DNA of 20,362 nucleotides, from NCBI RefSeq assembly GCF_001039355.2, contig NW_019773886.1, positions 1 through 20,362 on the forward strand. Reading direction: 5' to 3'. Shown here piece by piece: positions 8,760 to 17,799 of this stretch. Position 1 is the first letter of the stretch. Each line of letters starts with the position of its first letter. A program made the translations under genes and the position numbers. A model generated the notes under the pieces. The model was given only the letters and a program-made list of their open reading frames with translations. It searched no databases and was not told the origin of the DNA. The DNA comes from Lingula anatina (Eukaryota; Brachiopoda; Lingulata; Lingulida; Lingulidae).

Positions 8760-9066
8760 TGATAAGAAATAAAAAATCAAACTCACTGCTGGATTGAATA
8801 AAAAAAGCTAGTCGGATAACATGCAGTCATGAAATGTGCTGACTACGTTAAAAGAACAAGTAGTCAATAGGGTCACTAAAAGAGGGCAGCAGCAGCCTCT
8901 ACCGGAGGCATACATGCAGGAGCGGATCCAAAATTATTTCAAGGGGGGGGGGCACAGATGCAAAGCCGTTGGCGTGGGTATCGGGCCCCTAAAATTTTGA
9001 TTTTCCTAAAGAGCTAACGGTGCCATTTGCCACGGTTTATAATTCAGCTAGTCAAAATACTGAACT
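8760..9066. repeat. Tandem duplication, copy 2
   Basis: This is the second copy of the 309-bp unit, starting right after the N. It is colinear with copy 1 through TTCCTAAAGAGC and the following TTTGCC block, then continues into the element's 3' half, which copy 1 lacks. Confidence 0.9.
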
Positions 9067-9161
9067 CAAGAGGGGACCATTGGTAAGATCTTTTCAGAAA
9101 TTAATGGGGGGAGGGGGAGGGTCGAGCCCCCCCCCCCCCGACCCCCCTAAATCTGCCACTG
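8917..9161. mobile_element. Complete 245-bp hAT-like MITE with 8-bp target-site duplication
   Basis: The left end reads CAGGAGCGGATCCA and the right end, read in reverse complement, CAGTGGCAGATTTAGGGGGG. These are imperfect terminal inverted repeats of the CAG(T)GGCGGAT type followed by G-rich subterminal DNA. Identical 8-bp direct repeats CATACATG flank both ends (8909-8916 and 9162-9169). CAG termini and 8-bp duplications are typical of hAT elements, although the duplication does not fit the common nTnnnnAn hAT target consensus. There is no coding capacity. A G/C hairpin with GGGTCG/CGACCC arms lies near the 3' end. Confidence 0.8.
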
Positions 9162-9298
9162 CATACATGTAAATTTATAGAGTCCAGAACACGTGGAAGT
9201 TGACAAAAATGTTGAGGAGGTTCTCGTGTTATCCCCTTTAAATAGCGCAGTATATTACTCAAAGGTCAAACAATTAGCCAAAACATGCTAGACATACA

Positions 9299-9496
9299 TA
9301 GCGTCTTGGATACTGAAAACATGTCCTGATTGAATTGTTGACGACCTTGAAGTAGGCCCTACTGTAGATAACCTACTAAATGACACATACAGGCAAACAA
9401 CATTATCTGTGATAAAATTGAGCGACGTGCGGTAGAGGAGCGCTGTGCCCACACTAACAGTTTTTTTTCATAAATATGGCATCTAAAGAGCTCTAG
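9299..9496 (+). pseudogene. Relic A: degraded TRIM upstream module with dead start codon
   Basis: This aligns by eye with the DNA directly upstream of TRIM gene 2 (18445-18644). Shared blocks are CTGATTG, GAC-ACC/ACTTTGAAGTAG, TAGATAACCTACTAAA (closest to relic B), GGTAGAG, and GCGCTGTGCCCAC. It then shows ATG 9476-9478 with codons for MASKEL followed directly by TAG 9494-9496. Gene 2 starts MAMASKEM, so this is the remnant of a start region. Homology ends there. It lies about 980 bp upstream of TRIM gene 1 and is not that gene's own leader. The TATA box seen before gene 2 is lost (GACACATAC here). Confidence 0.6.
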
Positions 9497-10337
9497 AGGA
9501 ATGAGATCACATATAAATATATGAGCCTGTCCCGCTAGGGTCCCGTGGGGCGTTATTTTAATCGCGGGACTGGCAAGATGTTGAGTCTCCCTTGAAAAGT
9601 AGTCTATATCCCAAACACGAAAAAAAGTAAATACAAAAGCGTTAATAAAAGTAGAAATAAAAGTAGAAAAGATTATAAAGTATCAATAGCACAAGCAAAA
9701 TTAAAGTCATTTGAGTAAGTCATTATTGTTATGCAATTCAAAAATACATTTTGACGTTTGCACAAAGTTCACAATATCCTTCGGTGTCCATAACAAAAAT
9801 AATAACCTTGAACTAAATTTCAAATAAAAAAAAAAATAATCCCGGAAACGATACTGAATGGCTCCATTCTTATCTCGACGGCACATGGTTTATTACGCTC
9901 CTACAGTCTTGGTTGAAAAGTAAAACATTTCCCACCTGGAGTGATCATCTCTCAGGAATTTACATCTGTGATCTTTATGACTGGTAAGAATTGCTTCATG
10001 GCCTGACGCTGAACAAATAAAATAAAAACCAACAAAACCAAAGGAACTCAAAATAACGCAACTAAAGAGTTTTAATTCCTATTACGTTAATGCACGCATT
10101 ATGGTCCGAAAGACAAGTGCAAGTGACAAGTGCACCTCTTCTCCCACTTCTTCCCTTCTTCAACTATTTATCCAACTGCAACACTTCCCTTGCGTTTTTT
10201 TTTCTTTTTCTATTACATGTAACTCTGTTAAGTTGTCCGTGCGCATCATATAGGGCCTACATATTCATTCCTTCTATTCCGCCTTGTCGTTTGTTTAAGG
10301 TCACGAGGTGATGCTAAATATGTCAAGGCTGTATGCA
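9497..10337. other. Non-coding interval between relic A and TRIM gene 1
   Basis: No gene is supported. A short inverted repeat GTCCCGC/GCGGGAC lies at 9529-9535 and 9564-9570. A 73-codon frame at 10090 is a pyrimidine-rich low-complexity translation. The interval may contain an insertion or simply unrelated 5' flank. Confidence 0.45.
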
Positions 10338-10352
10338 TTATAAGATGGCGGC
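10338..10352 (+). promoter_or_regulatory. Candidate core promoter of TRIM gene 1 (TATA-like plus YY1-like motif)
   Basis: TTATAAG (10338-10344) overlaps AAGATGGCGGC (10342-10352), the consensus-type binding site of YY1/Pho, which in animals is often found just downstream of transcription starts in plus orientation. It is about 130 bp before the gene 1 ATG. An in-frame TAA at 10422-10424 lies between, so this stretch would be 5' leader. Use as a promoter is inferred. Confidence 0.4.
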
Positions 10353-10478
10353 TCCCTTTTCCAGGCTGTTTACGTGGCAGAGCGATCGTTAAAATTCAGC
10401 TAAAAGAGGGCTAACTAGAGATAAACTTCACCAAGATACTGGAAGGATCGGAGTGCGGCCCGGTCACGTTACAATACC

Positions 10479-12695
10479 ATGGCAATGGCTTCGAAAAAGC
10501 TTTGTAACGTCTTCAGTGAGAACTTTTTAACGTGTCATATATGTCTGGAGGAATATAAAGACCCGAGAGTGCTCCCCTGTTACCACACGTTTTGTCTGGA
10601 ATGTATTGCTGACCATGTAGCCAAGAATGGTATCCAGAACAAGTTCTCCTGTCCTGTGTGTCGACACGAGGCCCCCGTTCCACCAGGTGGGTTAGAAACT
10701 CTCGTGAAAAACTTCTTTCTAAGAAAAGTAACAGACTTCATAAAAAATCAGAAAGCGCCCGAGGGGAGACTTTGTGAGGTATGTAAGCATCAAGAGGCCA
10801 CTTTCATGTGCCAAGATTGTCCAGAAACCAACCAAATGTGCTCTACATGTCGTGATATTCACGACAACATCCCATTTTGCAGGGGTCATTCATTTGTACC
10901 TCTGTCACAAGTCGATTTCTCAGTTAACCCAGCGGACATGCGAGATCAGTTACGTCACGTATTAGATAAATCTCAACAGTGCAATAAACACGACGGCGAG
11001 TTGTTGACTTTTTATTGTGAAGAGGATGACACCGTGGCATGTAGAGATTGTATTTTGGAAACTCACAGTAAACATGACTTTAAAAAAGTTGGGGATGTGG
11101 TGAAAGTTCAACGAGATCTGATACAAGACAAACTTAAATGTCTAATAACAGAAAAACTGTCTCGTTTTGAAAAGGCAGAAAAAGTCATTGTGGAAACCGA
11201 AGAGGAGCTGACAAAAAATCAGATAAAAGTTCTTCGCATGGTGGATTCTCAAGAATTAGCTATGACAAAAGAGATAAATGAAAACAGTACAACCATTGAA
11301 AGAGAAATCAATGATTATTATCAACAAATAGAGAAGGACGTACGCCAACAGACAGACGCGTATTTGACCACTGTCAAACAACATTTGGAAACTTATGAAA
11401 CAAAAGTACAGTCAGATTACGTCGAAATGAAAAGATTTATAATTAATAAAAGCAGCACAATAGCGGCAGAAGTTAAGGCAATCACCGCCACGCAGGTGAA
11501 AACTTTAGAAGCTGAAAAGGACAAGCAAGAAATGAACAAGATTTCCATCCAGAGCATTCGTGATTTCGCTCAGCAGCTCACAGACACCGGTTCTGACATC
11601 GAAGTTATGACCCACTCTAAAAAACTCCAATCTAGAATTCAGGAGTTAGAGACAGTAGAACCAGTCTTTGATATCAATATCACCGACATAACATTTACAC
11701 CAGGGCAAACAGAAATGGACGTTGTGCGACAGTTTCCTAAAATTCCTGAACCACAACCGCTGTCAGTCAAAACGGGGTCACTTACGGCCAAAACATACCG
11801 GGGTCCCTTGGATGTATATTTTGGAAGTTTAAAACAAGAGAGAGCGTACTATCCCGAGCTGATGGCATTGCAGAAAATGACATGGCTTGAAACGCCACAG
11901 CGGGGTATTTCTTTTAATGTGAAGCCTTGGCCCGTAGATATCCAGTGCACAGATGACGGGTGCTTATTAGTTGTACATGGTAACCCAGCCTGGGGTGAAA
12001 CAGTGTCCATATTTTCCAGTACAGGTCAATGTAATCGTGATATCAGTATAAAGGGAGGGGTGAGGTGTATCACTACAGTCAGTAACGATACATTCGTGGT
12101 CACGTGCAGAGATACATGCTGTAGACTGTATTCAACATCAGGTCAAGTTATCCGATGTTTTGGTCAGGGTGACATGTCTCATCCCTGGGGTGTCACTGTG
12201 GACCGTACAGAGGGTAAGGTGTACGTGTGTGATAGTGGTGCACAGTGCATCTGTGTGTACGATGTGATATCATTTCAACTTATTAACATAATTCCTATCC
12301 CAATGTGCAGTGATGTCTTACTGCGCTGTGCATACCACCACGGCATCAAAGCAATCATAGTCAGCGACTACAGTGCCCACTGTGTGTATGCAGTGACACC
12401 CCAGGGTGACGTCATGTTCCAATACGGAGCACGAGGTCAGAGTGGAAGTGGAGACGGACAACTGAGTTATCCAGATGGAGTGTGCGTAGATAAGTTTGGA
12501 CACATATTCATAGCTGACAGTGGTAATCACAGGGTGGTTGTCCTTGGTTTAGACGGAACATTTCTATGTAACGTTTTGACAAGGAGTGATATCATCGGAA
12601 AACCTGTGTCAGTTGATGTCAACAGTAACGGGGAACTTGTTGCTTGCATTCTCTTCGGAGGAATATCCACGTATAAGTATATTGATAAGAAATGA
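10479..12695 (+). CDS. TRIM-type E3 ubiquitin ligase, RING/B-box/coiled coil/NHL-like (TRIM gene 1)
   Basis: This is a single-exon gene of 738 codons. The RING finger (residues 19-61) has the full C3HC4 set C19, C22, C34, H36, C39, C42, C58, C61. A B-box 1-like zinc module spans about 99-137 (C99, C102, C111, C114, C121, C124, H137). B-box 2 spans about 168-203 (C168, H171, C180, C188, C191, H196, H199). A charged coiled coil covers about 208-370. The C-terminal ~250 residues look like an NHL-type beta-propeller, with clear repeats at about 566-595 (HPWGVTVDRTEGKVYVCDSG) and 662-690 (YPDGVCVDKFGHIFIADSGN). By family, it would transfer ubiquitin with E2 partners via the RING, dimerise by the coiled coil and bind target through the propeller, in the cytoplasm. 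The start is the first ATG after in-frame TAA 10422-10424, with A at -3 and G at +4. It resembles the expanded TRIM2/3/56-like genes of marine invertebrates. Specific orthology is not assigned. Confidence 0.95.
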   Translation: MAMASKKLCNVFSENFLTCHICLEEYKDPRVLPCYHTFCLECIADHVAKNGIQNKFSCPVCRHEAPVPPGGLETLVKNFFLRKVTDFIKNQKAPEGRLCEVCKHQEATFMCQDCPETNQMCSTCRDIHDNIPFCRGHSFVPLSQVDFSVNPADMRDQLRHVLDKSQQCNKHDGELLTFYCEEDDTVACRDCILETHSKHDFKKVGDVVKVQRDLIQDKLKCLITEKLSRFEKAEKVIVETEEELTKNQIKVLRMVDSQELAMTKEINENSTTIEREINDYYQQIEKDVRQQTDAYLTTVKQHLETYETKVQSDYVEMKRFIINKSSTIAAEVKAITATQVKTLEAEKDKQEMNKISIQSIRDFAQQLTDTGSDIEVMTHSKKLQSRIQELETVEPVFDINITDITFTPGQTEMDVVRQFPKIPEPQPLSVKTGSLTAKTYRGPLDVYFGSLKQERAYYPELMALQKMTWLETPQRGISFNVKPWPVDIQCTDDGCLLVVHGNPAWGETVSIFSSTGQCNRDISIKGGVRCITTVSNDTFVVTCRDTCCRLYSTSGQVIRCFGQGDMSHPWGVTVDRTEGKVYVCDSGAQCICVYDVISFQLINIIPIPMCSDVLLRCAYHHGIKAIIVSDYSAHCVYAVTPQGDVMFQYGARGQSGSGDGQLSYPDGVCVDKFGHIFIADSGNHRVVVLGLDGTFLCNVLTRSDIIGKPVSVDVNSNGELVACILFGGISTYKYIDKK

Positions 12696-13188
12696 CATGA
12701 TTTGACACTGTGATGATGTTTGAATTATGATTAATATTACCAATGCTAATGTAATTGACACAGCTTACAGCTCTACTGGAATTTATTGCAGATAGATATT
12801 AAAATTGTGCCGGAGTTCGACATGAATTAGATACATGTATGCAAAGACTAATGATAAAGTAACTTTTATCAATTTAATTAAGCATCTTTTCCCTTGCAGA
12901 TCAGCAATATTTTGTTTGTTATTGGATACTTTTTTTACTTATGGAATCCAACTGTTAACAATGGACTACATTTTGGCCTAAATATGGTTGATCTCTTCAA
13001 TTTCTTTCAATTTCATGTGAAGATTTTTTATCAGGCAGATGGTGTCTGATGTATATAGATTGTAAAAAAGAATGACAGAGGTGCTAGTAAAAATGAACAA
13101 CTTGTTGTTTTGGAACTTAAATCATACGAGTCTTGACGTTAATTGCTTTATTTTTATGATCAACAGCCGCTGCAGTCTATGAATTTTC
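12696..13188. other. 3' flank of TRIM gene 1
   Basis: Non-coding. The best polyadenylation candidate is ATTAAA at 12798-12803, about 100 nt after the stop. No canonical AATAAA is seen before 13188. Sequence is AT-rich with no repeats recognised. Confidence 0.4.
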
Positions 13189-13214
13189 AAAAAAAAAAAA
13201 AAAATGAAAAAAAA
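13189..13214. repeat. Poly-A run (A16, TG, A8)
   Basis: An A-rich run borders the 5' side of the hairpin and 90-bp repeat unit. It starts about 490 bp after the stop of TRIM gene 1. Confidence 0.9.
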
Positions 13215-13266
13215 GTACGACATGCGAACGTGTAGCGTTCGCCTGTCTGTCGTGCTCGTGTCGTAC
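13215..13266. repeat. Nested hairpin next to the 90-bp repeat
   Basis: An outer 8-bp pair GTACGACA (13215-13222) and TGTCGTAC (13259-13266) encloses an inner perfect 7-bp stem GCGAACG (13224-13230) and CGTTCGC (13236-13242) with a 5-nt loop. The unit is GC-rich and CpG-rich compared with the AT-rich flank. Confidence 0.7.
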
Positions 13267-13348
13267 GGGACACGTGAGGAAATAATTTTTCCCACTGCGC
13301 TTGGGTGGCTACGGTGCGTGCGATGCATGTGGTTAAGGCGCCCGTTGC
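13259..13348 (+). repeat. 90-bp repeat, forward copy
   Basis: It begins TGTCGTACGGGACACGTGAG and ends GGCGCCCGTTGC. It matches the reverse complement of 14426-14515 at 85 of 90 positions with no gaps. Both ends are defined by loss of similarity. A GTGGTTAAGGCGCC block recalls the D-arm of Leu/Ser tRNAs, a weak hint of tRNA ancestry. No B-box is found. Confidence 0.85.
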
Positions 13349-14361
13349 ACGAACTTAATTCTTGCTCACTTCTCACTTTCACGCTCCCACCGAATGGACC
13401 TCACGGGCTTCTTTGAATGTTGAGTGAGTAGTGGTCACTCCATACGCAAGGACCGTAAGTTTAAAAAGGAGAGGCATGAACGAAAAAGCGTTATTTCCGC
13501 CTTTGACGTTATGTTTTAAAATGCCTAAAAAGACAACATAGAACAAGAGGTGGAGAGTGGGATCGGGGAGAAGTATGATTGGGTTCACCATCTTTGAACA
13601 CTGCTGCAGATATAATGATCTCCTCAAAAATACACTGTTTTATATCCTCCTAAAAACATCTCAACACGCAAGACTCGCGTGCGTGCAAAGGACGAGCAAC
13701 AACCGTAGGAAGTCAGCTAGACTGTTCTACGTCCACTTGGGTTCCCGTTGTGGTGCCTGTACCCCTAGAACGGATAACATACGTGGTGCACGATGCTTGT
13801 AATTTGCATACACGGGGTGGGCGGGACACGTGTGAAAGCCTGTCAGGCGCTGCAGGTACTTCTGTTGAACGGCGGCTGTGTTACTCACGTACTTTCCACG
13901 CACTTTCTCCTAGCGCACGTACTCCTTGCAATCACCAGTTACTTGATTTCTTCTCTACGATTTAGCTACGGCCCAGCCAGACGAGAGAAACCTCAAAAAA
14001 CGTTTTGAAAGTCGTGCGTGTAGTTGAAACCCAGGCCTTAAAAAGGATTTTATGACGCTTTCAATATTACAGTTTTTCAGACTCAAGATGGCCAATATTG
14101 CGCGTTGTCCATGAATAAAAGCGAACACCAGACATGCAATCTGTCTATGCAACATCATGATTTCTTAGCACGCTGTTTTCAAATACGCTTTTCAGATCCA
14201 GGATTACTCAGTACTTTTACTGATTACATAATAAACCAATTAAAATTATTTACTGACTTCCTTAATTTGCTCACAGACAGACCAGATTGCATCAGGTGAG
14301 GTCACATCTCTTTTACAGGGGTTTGCTTAAGTGAGCAAGATTTTAATAGCATTAATATTTA

Positions 14362-14365
<4 letters not shown>
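13349..14365. other. Interval between the inverted 90-bp repeats
   Basis: No gene is supported. The first ~650 bp is more GC- and CpG-rich than its surroundings, with several overlapping short open frames on both strands and no domain. Composition suggests foreign or repeat DNA, possibly the body of an element whose ends are the 90-bp repeats. Confidence 0.4.

Positions 14366-14425
<60 letters not shown>
14366..14425. repeat. (TA)n microsatellite, left block
   Basis: About 60 bp of pure TA repeat directly abuts the reverse copy of the 90-bp repeat. Confidence 0.95.
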
Positions 14426-14428
<3 letters not shown>

Positions 14429-14511
14429 ACGGGGGCCTTAACCACGTGCATCGCACGTACCGTAGCCACCCAAGAGCAGTGGGAAAAATCATTTCCTCAC
14501 GTGTCCCGTAC

Positions 14512-14515
<4 letters not shown>
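14426..14515 (-). repeat. 90-bp repeat, reverse copy inside (TA)n
   Basis: It begins GCAACGGGGGCCTTAACCAC and is the inverted partner of 13259-13348 (five mismatches). It is bounded on both sides by pure (TA)n with no other flank, as if inserted into, or expanded within, a microsatellite. Confidence 0.85.

Positions 14516-14577
<62 letters not shown>
14515..14577. repeat. (TA)n microsatellite, right block
   Basis: About 62 bp of pure AT repeat continues on the other side of the reverse 90-bp copy. The repeat phase shares its first base with the end of that copy. Confidence 0.95.
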
Positions 14578-14578
<1 letters not shown>

Positions 14579-15805
14579 TTTTTCTTTTGTAGAAAACTAT
14601 GAAGTTTAAAGAACTTGCATCTGCAGTTCACATATAAAATCCCCAGACTTGTAAATTAATCTTAATGGAGTCGCTTGCTTGAGCACTCGACTCATTTATC
14701 AATTTCCTTATATGTAATTACAAAATGCAAAATGCGTGTGTAATCTACATAAAAGGATTTCAACTTCAATTATGGCCAAAAATGAATATTCATGGGGTAA
14801 ACGACAATTGTCCCATGGTTAATGAATCATGTTTCTACACTCAAAGTTAGTGCCTGTTGTTTCTAAAACATTTTCTTTTATTTTTTTTTCTTTGTAATAA
14901 TCTCTTAAGAGATTACAACAGAGTATAGCCATCTATGGAGGTCACGTGGTCCGACGACAAGCACAAATTCAAACTTATTACTATAACATTTTTGGTAAAG
15001 TAGATTATTAAAAATATTCCTATGAGTTGTTAAGAATGTATTTGTTGTTAAATATAGATCACATACGAAGCGTTGTTATCCATTTAACATTTCTATATGT
15101 ACATGTATTATTCAATGGTGCAACATTGGATCTACCTCAGAAAAGGAATTGGAAAAGGAGCCTTCGGAACCAATATCTAAGTGAGACCGCTTTGGACAGT
15201 TTTACAGTAAGAGAACAGACCACAAAAAATAAATCGCTTATTAAATGTTTTTAGGTTTCTTTGTGCGTCTTTACATAAATCTGACATGAACCGTGGTATA
15301 TTTTGGATTGTGTTTTTGCTCGGTATAAAAGGCGTTCAGTACAAGCTGTAACAGTGCCACTGGCACACTGGTAACAAAGACCCTATAGGCTATTATATAG
15401 ATAATATTCTAACATTAACAATAGGTTAATGTTTAACGAGGGGGATTGATATTATGCAGATTACGTTTATTAAAATCTCCTTTTTTCGTTAACTTCATTA
15501 ACAGAAATATCAAATGGGTATCAGGACCCCCCCCCCCCCCCGGATAATCCCTCCAGAGATGGTTTCCCCCGGGACAACTGTCCCCGAATCCGAAGAATAT
15601 ATACCGTATTTATATACAAATATAAAGTAAAAATAATGAGGTTCAATCCTTTTCATTCATTTCATGTATATTTCTTAGTGAGATAATGCAACTCAAGGAT
15701 AAAGAATATTAATTGCATTAAACAAATTATTTTCACGAAGTAAAAGTACAGAGTTATTTAGATATAGAAGTAAAGAGAACTTATTAAAATCTGATCAAAA
15801 CATAT
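14578..15805. other. AT-rich non-coding stretch with a C15 tract
   Basis: No gene is supported. A 75-codon frame starting at 15027 has no recognisable domain. A C15 tract at 15527-15541 is followed by C-rich DNA reminiscent of MITE subterminal sequence, but no inverted repeats were found around it. Confidence 0.5.
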
Positions 15806-16030
15806 CTCCAGGTAAAGGCTGGGTAAACAGATTACCTCCCTCCCAGGTAAATAAGTCTTGAATCAAGGTGCTTCATTGGGGACGGGTGGGGTAAACATTT
15901 TCTAGCTTATCCAGGAATCCCTTTGATCATCCGTTACTTTTCATGTGACTAATACCCACTGCCCACCGCATATGAAACATGTATAAAATGTGTTTACCTG
16001 TTTATCTGTTTACCCCAACTTTAACTGGAG
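15806..16030. repeat. Small foldback element (225 bp, 27-bp inverted arms)
   Basis: The left arm 15806-15832 (CTCCAGGTAAAGG...AAACAGAT) and right arm 16004-16030, read in reverse complement, match at 23 of 27 positions. The interior is non-coding. No convincing target-site duplication is seen, so this may be a MITE or a chance foldback. Confidence 0.45.
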
Positions 16031-16077
16031 GAAAGGTGGTTATGCTTTGATAAAACCATCCCCAGAAATGCTCTGCA

Positions 16078-16108
16078 TGACGTCACGCCTAGCCCACTGC
16101 GCATGCGT
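16078..16108. promoter_or_regulatory. CRE plus NRF-1-like site cluster
   Basis: A full palindromic cAMP response element TGACGTCA (16078-16085) lies 12 bp from TGCGCATGCGT (16098-16108), a near-perfect NRF-1 palindrome. Both are typical of animal housekeeping promoters and CpG islands. No coding exon is recognised close by on either strand. An ATG at 16144 followed by eight codons and TAA is not convincing. Confidence 0.35.
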
Positions 16109-17206
16109 ACATTTTTAATGAGCTGCTAGATTGCCATAGGAAAATGAATGGGTTCGCGATTTGTGGGTAATTCGTGAGATTATGACAAACTAACGAGCTG
16201 ATGCCGATAGACAACAAGGTTGTGCTATGCTTCAAGCAATTCCTGACCAAATATCGCTAGGGTTTTTAAAAAAATTCTGTTGTACACACATACTAAGAAG
16301 TTCGCCGTGTATTGCCTAGCCTACCCTCAGCAAAACACAAATATTTTCAGTAATAGTGACTTTAGACGGTAGATTCACTCCGAAACAAAGGCAAATTAAT
16401 TCGTTGCCGATAGCACCAGCAGATAGCAGCACCATATAGAGTCTGATTAAAAAAATTCATGGCAATTGAAGAACTTTTACCATTGTACAATGGAGTCCAA
16501 AAAAAGCACTTGGCACAAATGTAAAACTGCCCAGTGCAAGGCCAAGAATTCAATCAGGATTTTTAATCATATTATCAGATTCTACATAAATTGACTGACA
16601 ATATCACTACTCAGTATTTAACTAATCTCTTGATCCAAAATTCCTATCATCATTTAATAATTATGCAAAATTCTTCTTTCAGATTGCTATTTATTTTAAT
16701 TTTTAATGCTGCAACTGTTCCAAAATAATCTTATAGTAAAGGAAAAAATGCAAATAAGAAGTGGAAGACCAATTGTACCCACATTATTCAATTATTTGAA
16801 TATAAAAAGAATAAGATCACCATTTAACAAATTAAAATAATCTTTCATTAACTCTTTCATGAATAACATATTAAAAACATGAAAGTTATAAATCAGTGGC
16901 AATGGCTCATTCTGGAATATATGACCTCTGTACATCATCAGTACCTGACTTGGTACAGTATAGTTACTACTTGGATACAGAGTTAGATTTAATAATGTAA
17001 CAATAAGAACAATATATATTATAATAATAAACTTCTCCGCACATAACAGACGCTTGTTACCATGAACTAACACTACTTGACAATGGGCTGAGCACTTCTC
17101 ACCGAGTCTGTGTGCGATGCCATTCTTGTGCTGTGATTGGTTAGTTGAGTCAGCCCTACTGTTGCGCCACCGCGTATCGCGTGAATGCTGCACATTTCTG
17201 ACCATG
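16109..17206. other. Non-coding stretch
   Basis: No gene is supported. The longest open frame (minus, 16792-17250) overlaps the border of the inserted element at 17223 and has low-complexity hydrophobic composition. Two GATTGG motifs (reverse CCAAT boxes) occur near 17134 and 17206. Confidence 0.4.
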
Positions 17207-17222
17207 ATTGGACATAAAACAT
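17207..17222. repeat. 16-bp direct repeat, left flank of TIR element
   Basis: ATTGGACATAAAACAT is identical to 17704-17719. With the adjoining base, a 17-bp match can be counted. Confidence 0.9.
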
Positions 17223-17703
17223 CCCAACAGGCATAGTGACGTTGGATCAACGTTGAAAACAGCTTGGGGCGATATATATAAAACTAAACCCTGAAAATCC
17301 TAACTTAAATTGGTCGTACATATATTTAGCCATCAAACATGTCCTACTACTAAGTACATCCAGGCTAAAAGGGTGTACCATACTTAGGTGTAAAACATGC
17401 TTAGGAGCTGAAAGCGTTGAAAAAAATGAGACAAAGCAGGCACTTGGATGTTTTTACAGTGTACGTTATAATTGTGTACCTGTGTTTTGTACCAAAAATA
17501 AAAACATTTCAGGTCAATTTAATATCTTTTCATACAAGAATGTTGTCTACAACAAGGGTTGATACAATGTTGTTATCTGGCGTTGATACAATGTTGCTAT
17601 ATGACGTTGATCCAACTTTCAAATCCAACGTGTATCCAACGTCTTATCAACGTTATTGTTTGATGTTGTTTCAACGTTAAATCAACATAATTTGCCCGCT
17701 GGG
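17223..17703. mobile_element. 481-bp non-autonomous element with short TIRs and AACGTTGA-type internal repeats
   Basis: The left end is CCCAACAGGCATAGTGACGT. The right end in reverse complement is CCCAGCGGGCAAATTATGTT. These are imperfect inverted termini, and both are followed by GTTGNNTNAACGTTGAAA-type sequence. Inside, near 17555-17680, are degenerate ~22-bp tandem units built on GTTGATACAATGTTG and CAACGT. Immediate flanks are a 16-bp direct repeat. Similar CCCAGYGGGCA-ended, AACGTTG-rich repeats are known to me from several animal genomes, but I cannot name a superfamily. An 87-codon frame inside (17417-17680) translates the repeats and is not a gene. Confidence 0.75.
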
Positions 17704-17719
17704 ATTGGACATAAAACAT
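17704..17719. repeat. 16-bp direct repeat, right flank of TIR element
   Basis: ATTGGACATAAAACAT again, immediately after the GGG terminus of the element. It is interpreted as the second half of the target-site duplication. Confidence 0.9.
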
Positions 17720-17799
17720 TGAATACTACTTAATGTACTTGTACTCAATGCTATAATGCTTAATGATGAAGTGGTATTATCACAATTAATGGTTGTTGA

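Noticed and set aside
8436-8797. Gly/Pro-rich open frames on both strands
   Set aside because: They translate the G17 tract of the MITE and run across the ambiguous base.
10090-10311. 73-codon frame upstream of TRIM gene 1
   Set aside because: It is a Phe/Leu-rich translation of pyrimidine tracts with no start context or homologue in the gene 2 upstream region.
10479-13214. TRIM gene 1 as a processed retrocopy, since it is intronless with a poly-A run about 490 bp after its stop
   Set aside because: No polyadenylation signal lies at the usual distance before the A run and no flanking direct repeat was found. Single-exon structure also occurs in gene 2, so it may be the family norm.
13557-14299. 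Several overlapping 60-80-codon frames on both strands
   Set aside because: They are short, mutually overlapping, without domains, and fall in repeat-like GC-richer DNA.
14366-14577. Repeat-spacer-repeat pattern resembling a CRISPR unit
   Set aside because: The flanks are simple (TA)n, there is one unique insert, and the context is eukaryotic.
16792-17250. 152-codon minus-strand open frame
   Set aside because: Its first codons lie in the inserted TIR element at 17223 and its second half is Leu/Ile/Phe-rich low complexity. No domain or splice context supports it.
17417-17680. 87-codon frame in the TIR element
   Set aside because: It mostly reads the internal GTTGATACAATGTTG-type tandem units, and the repeats explain its length.
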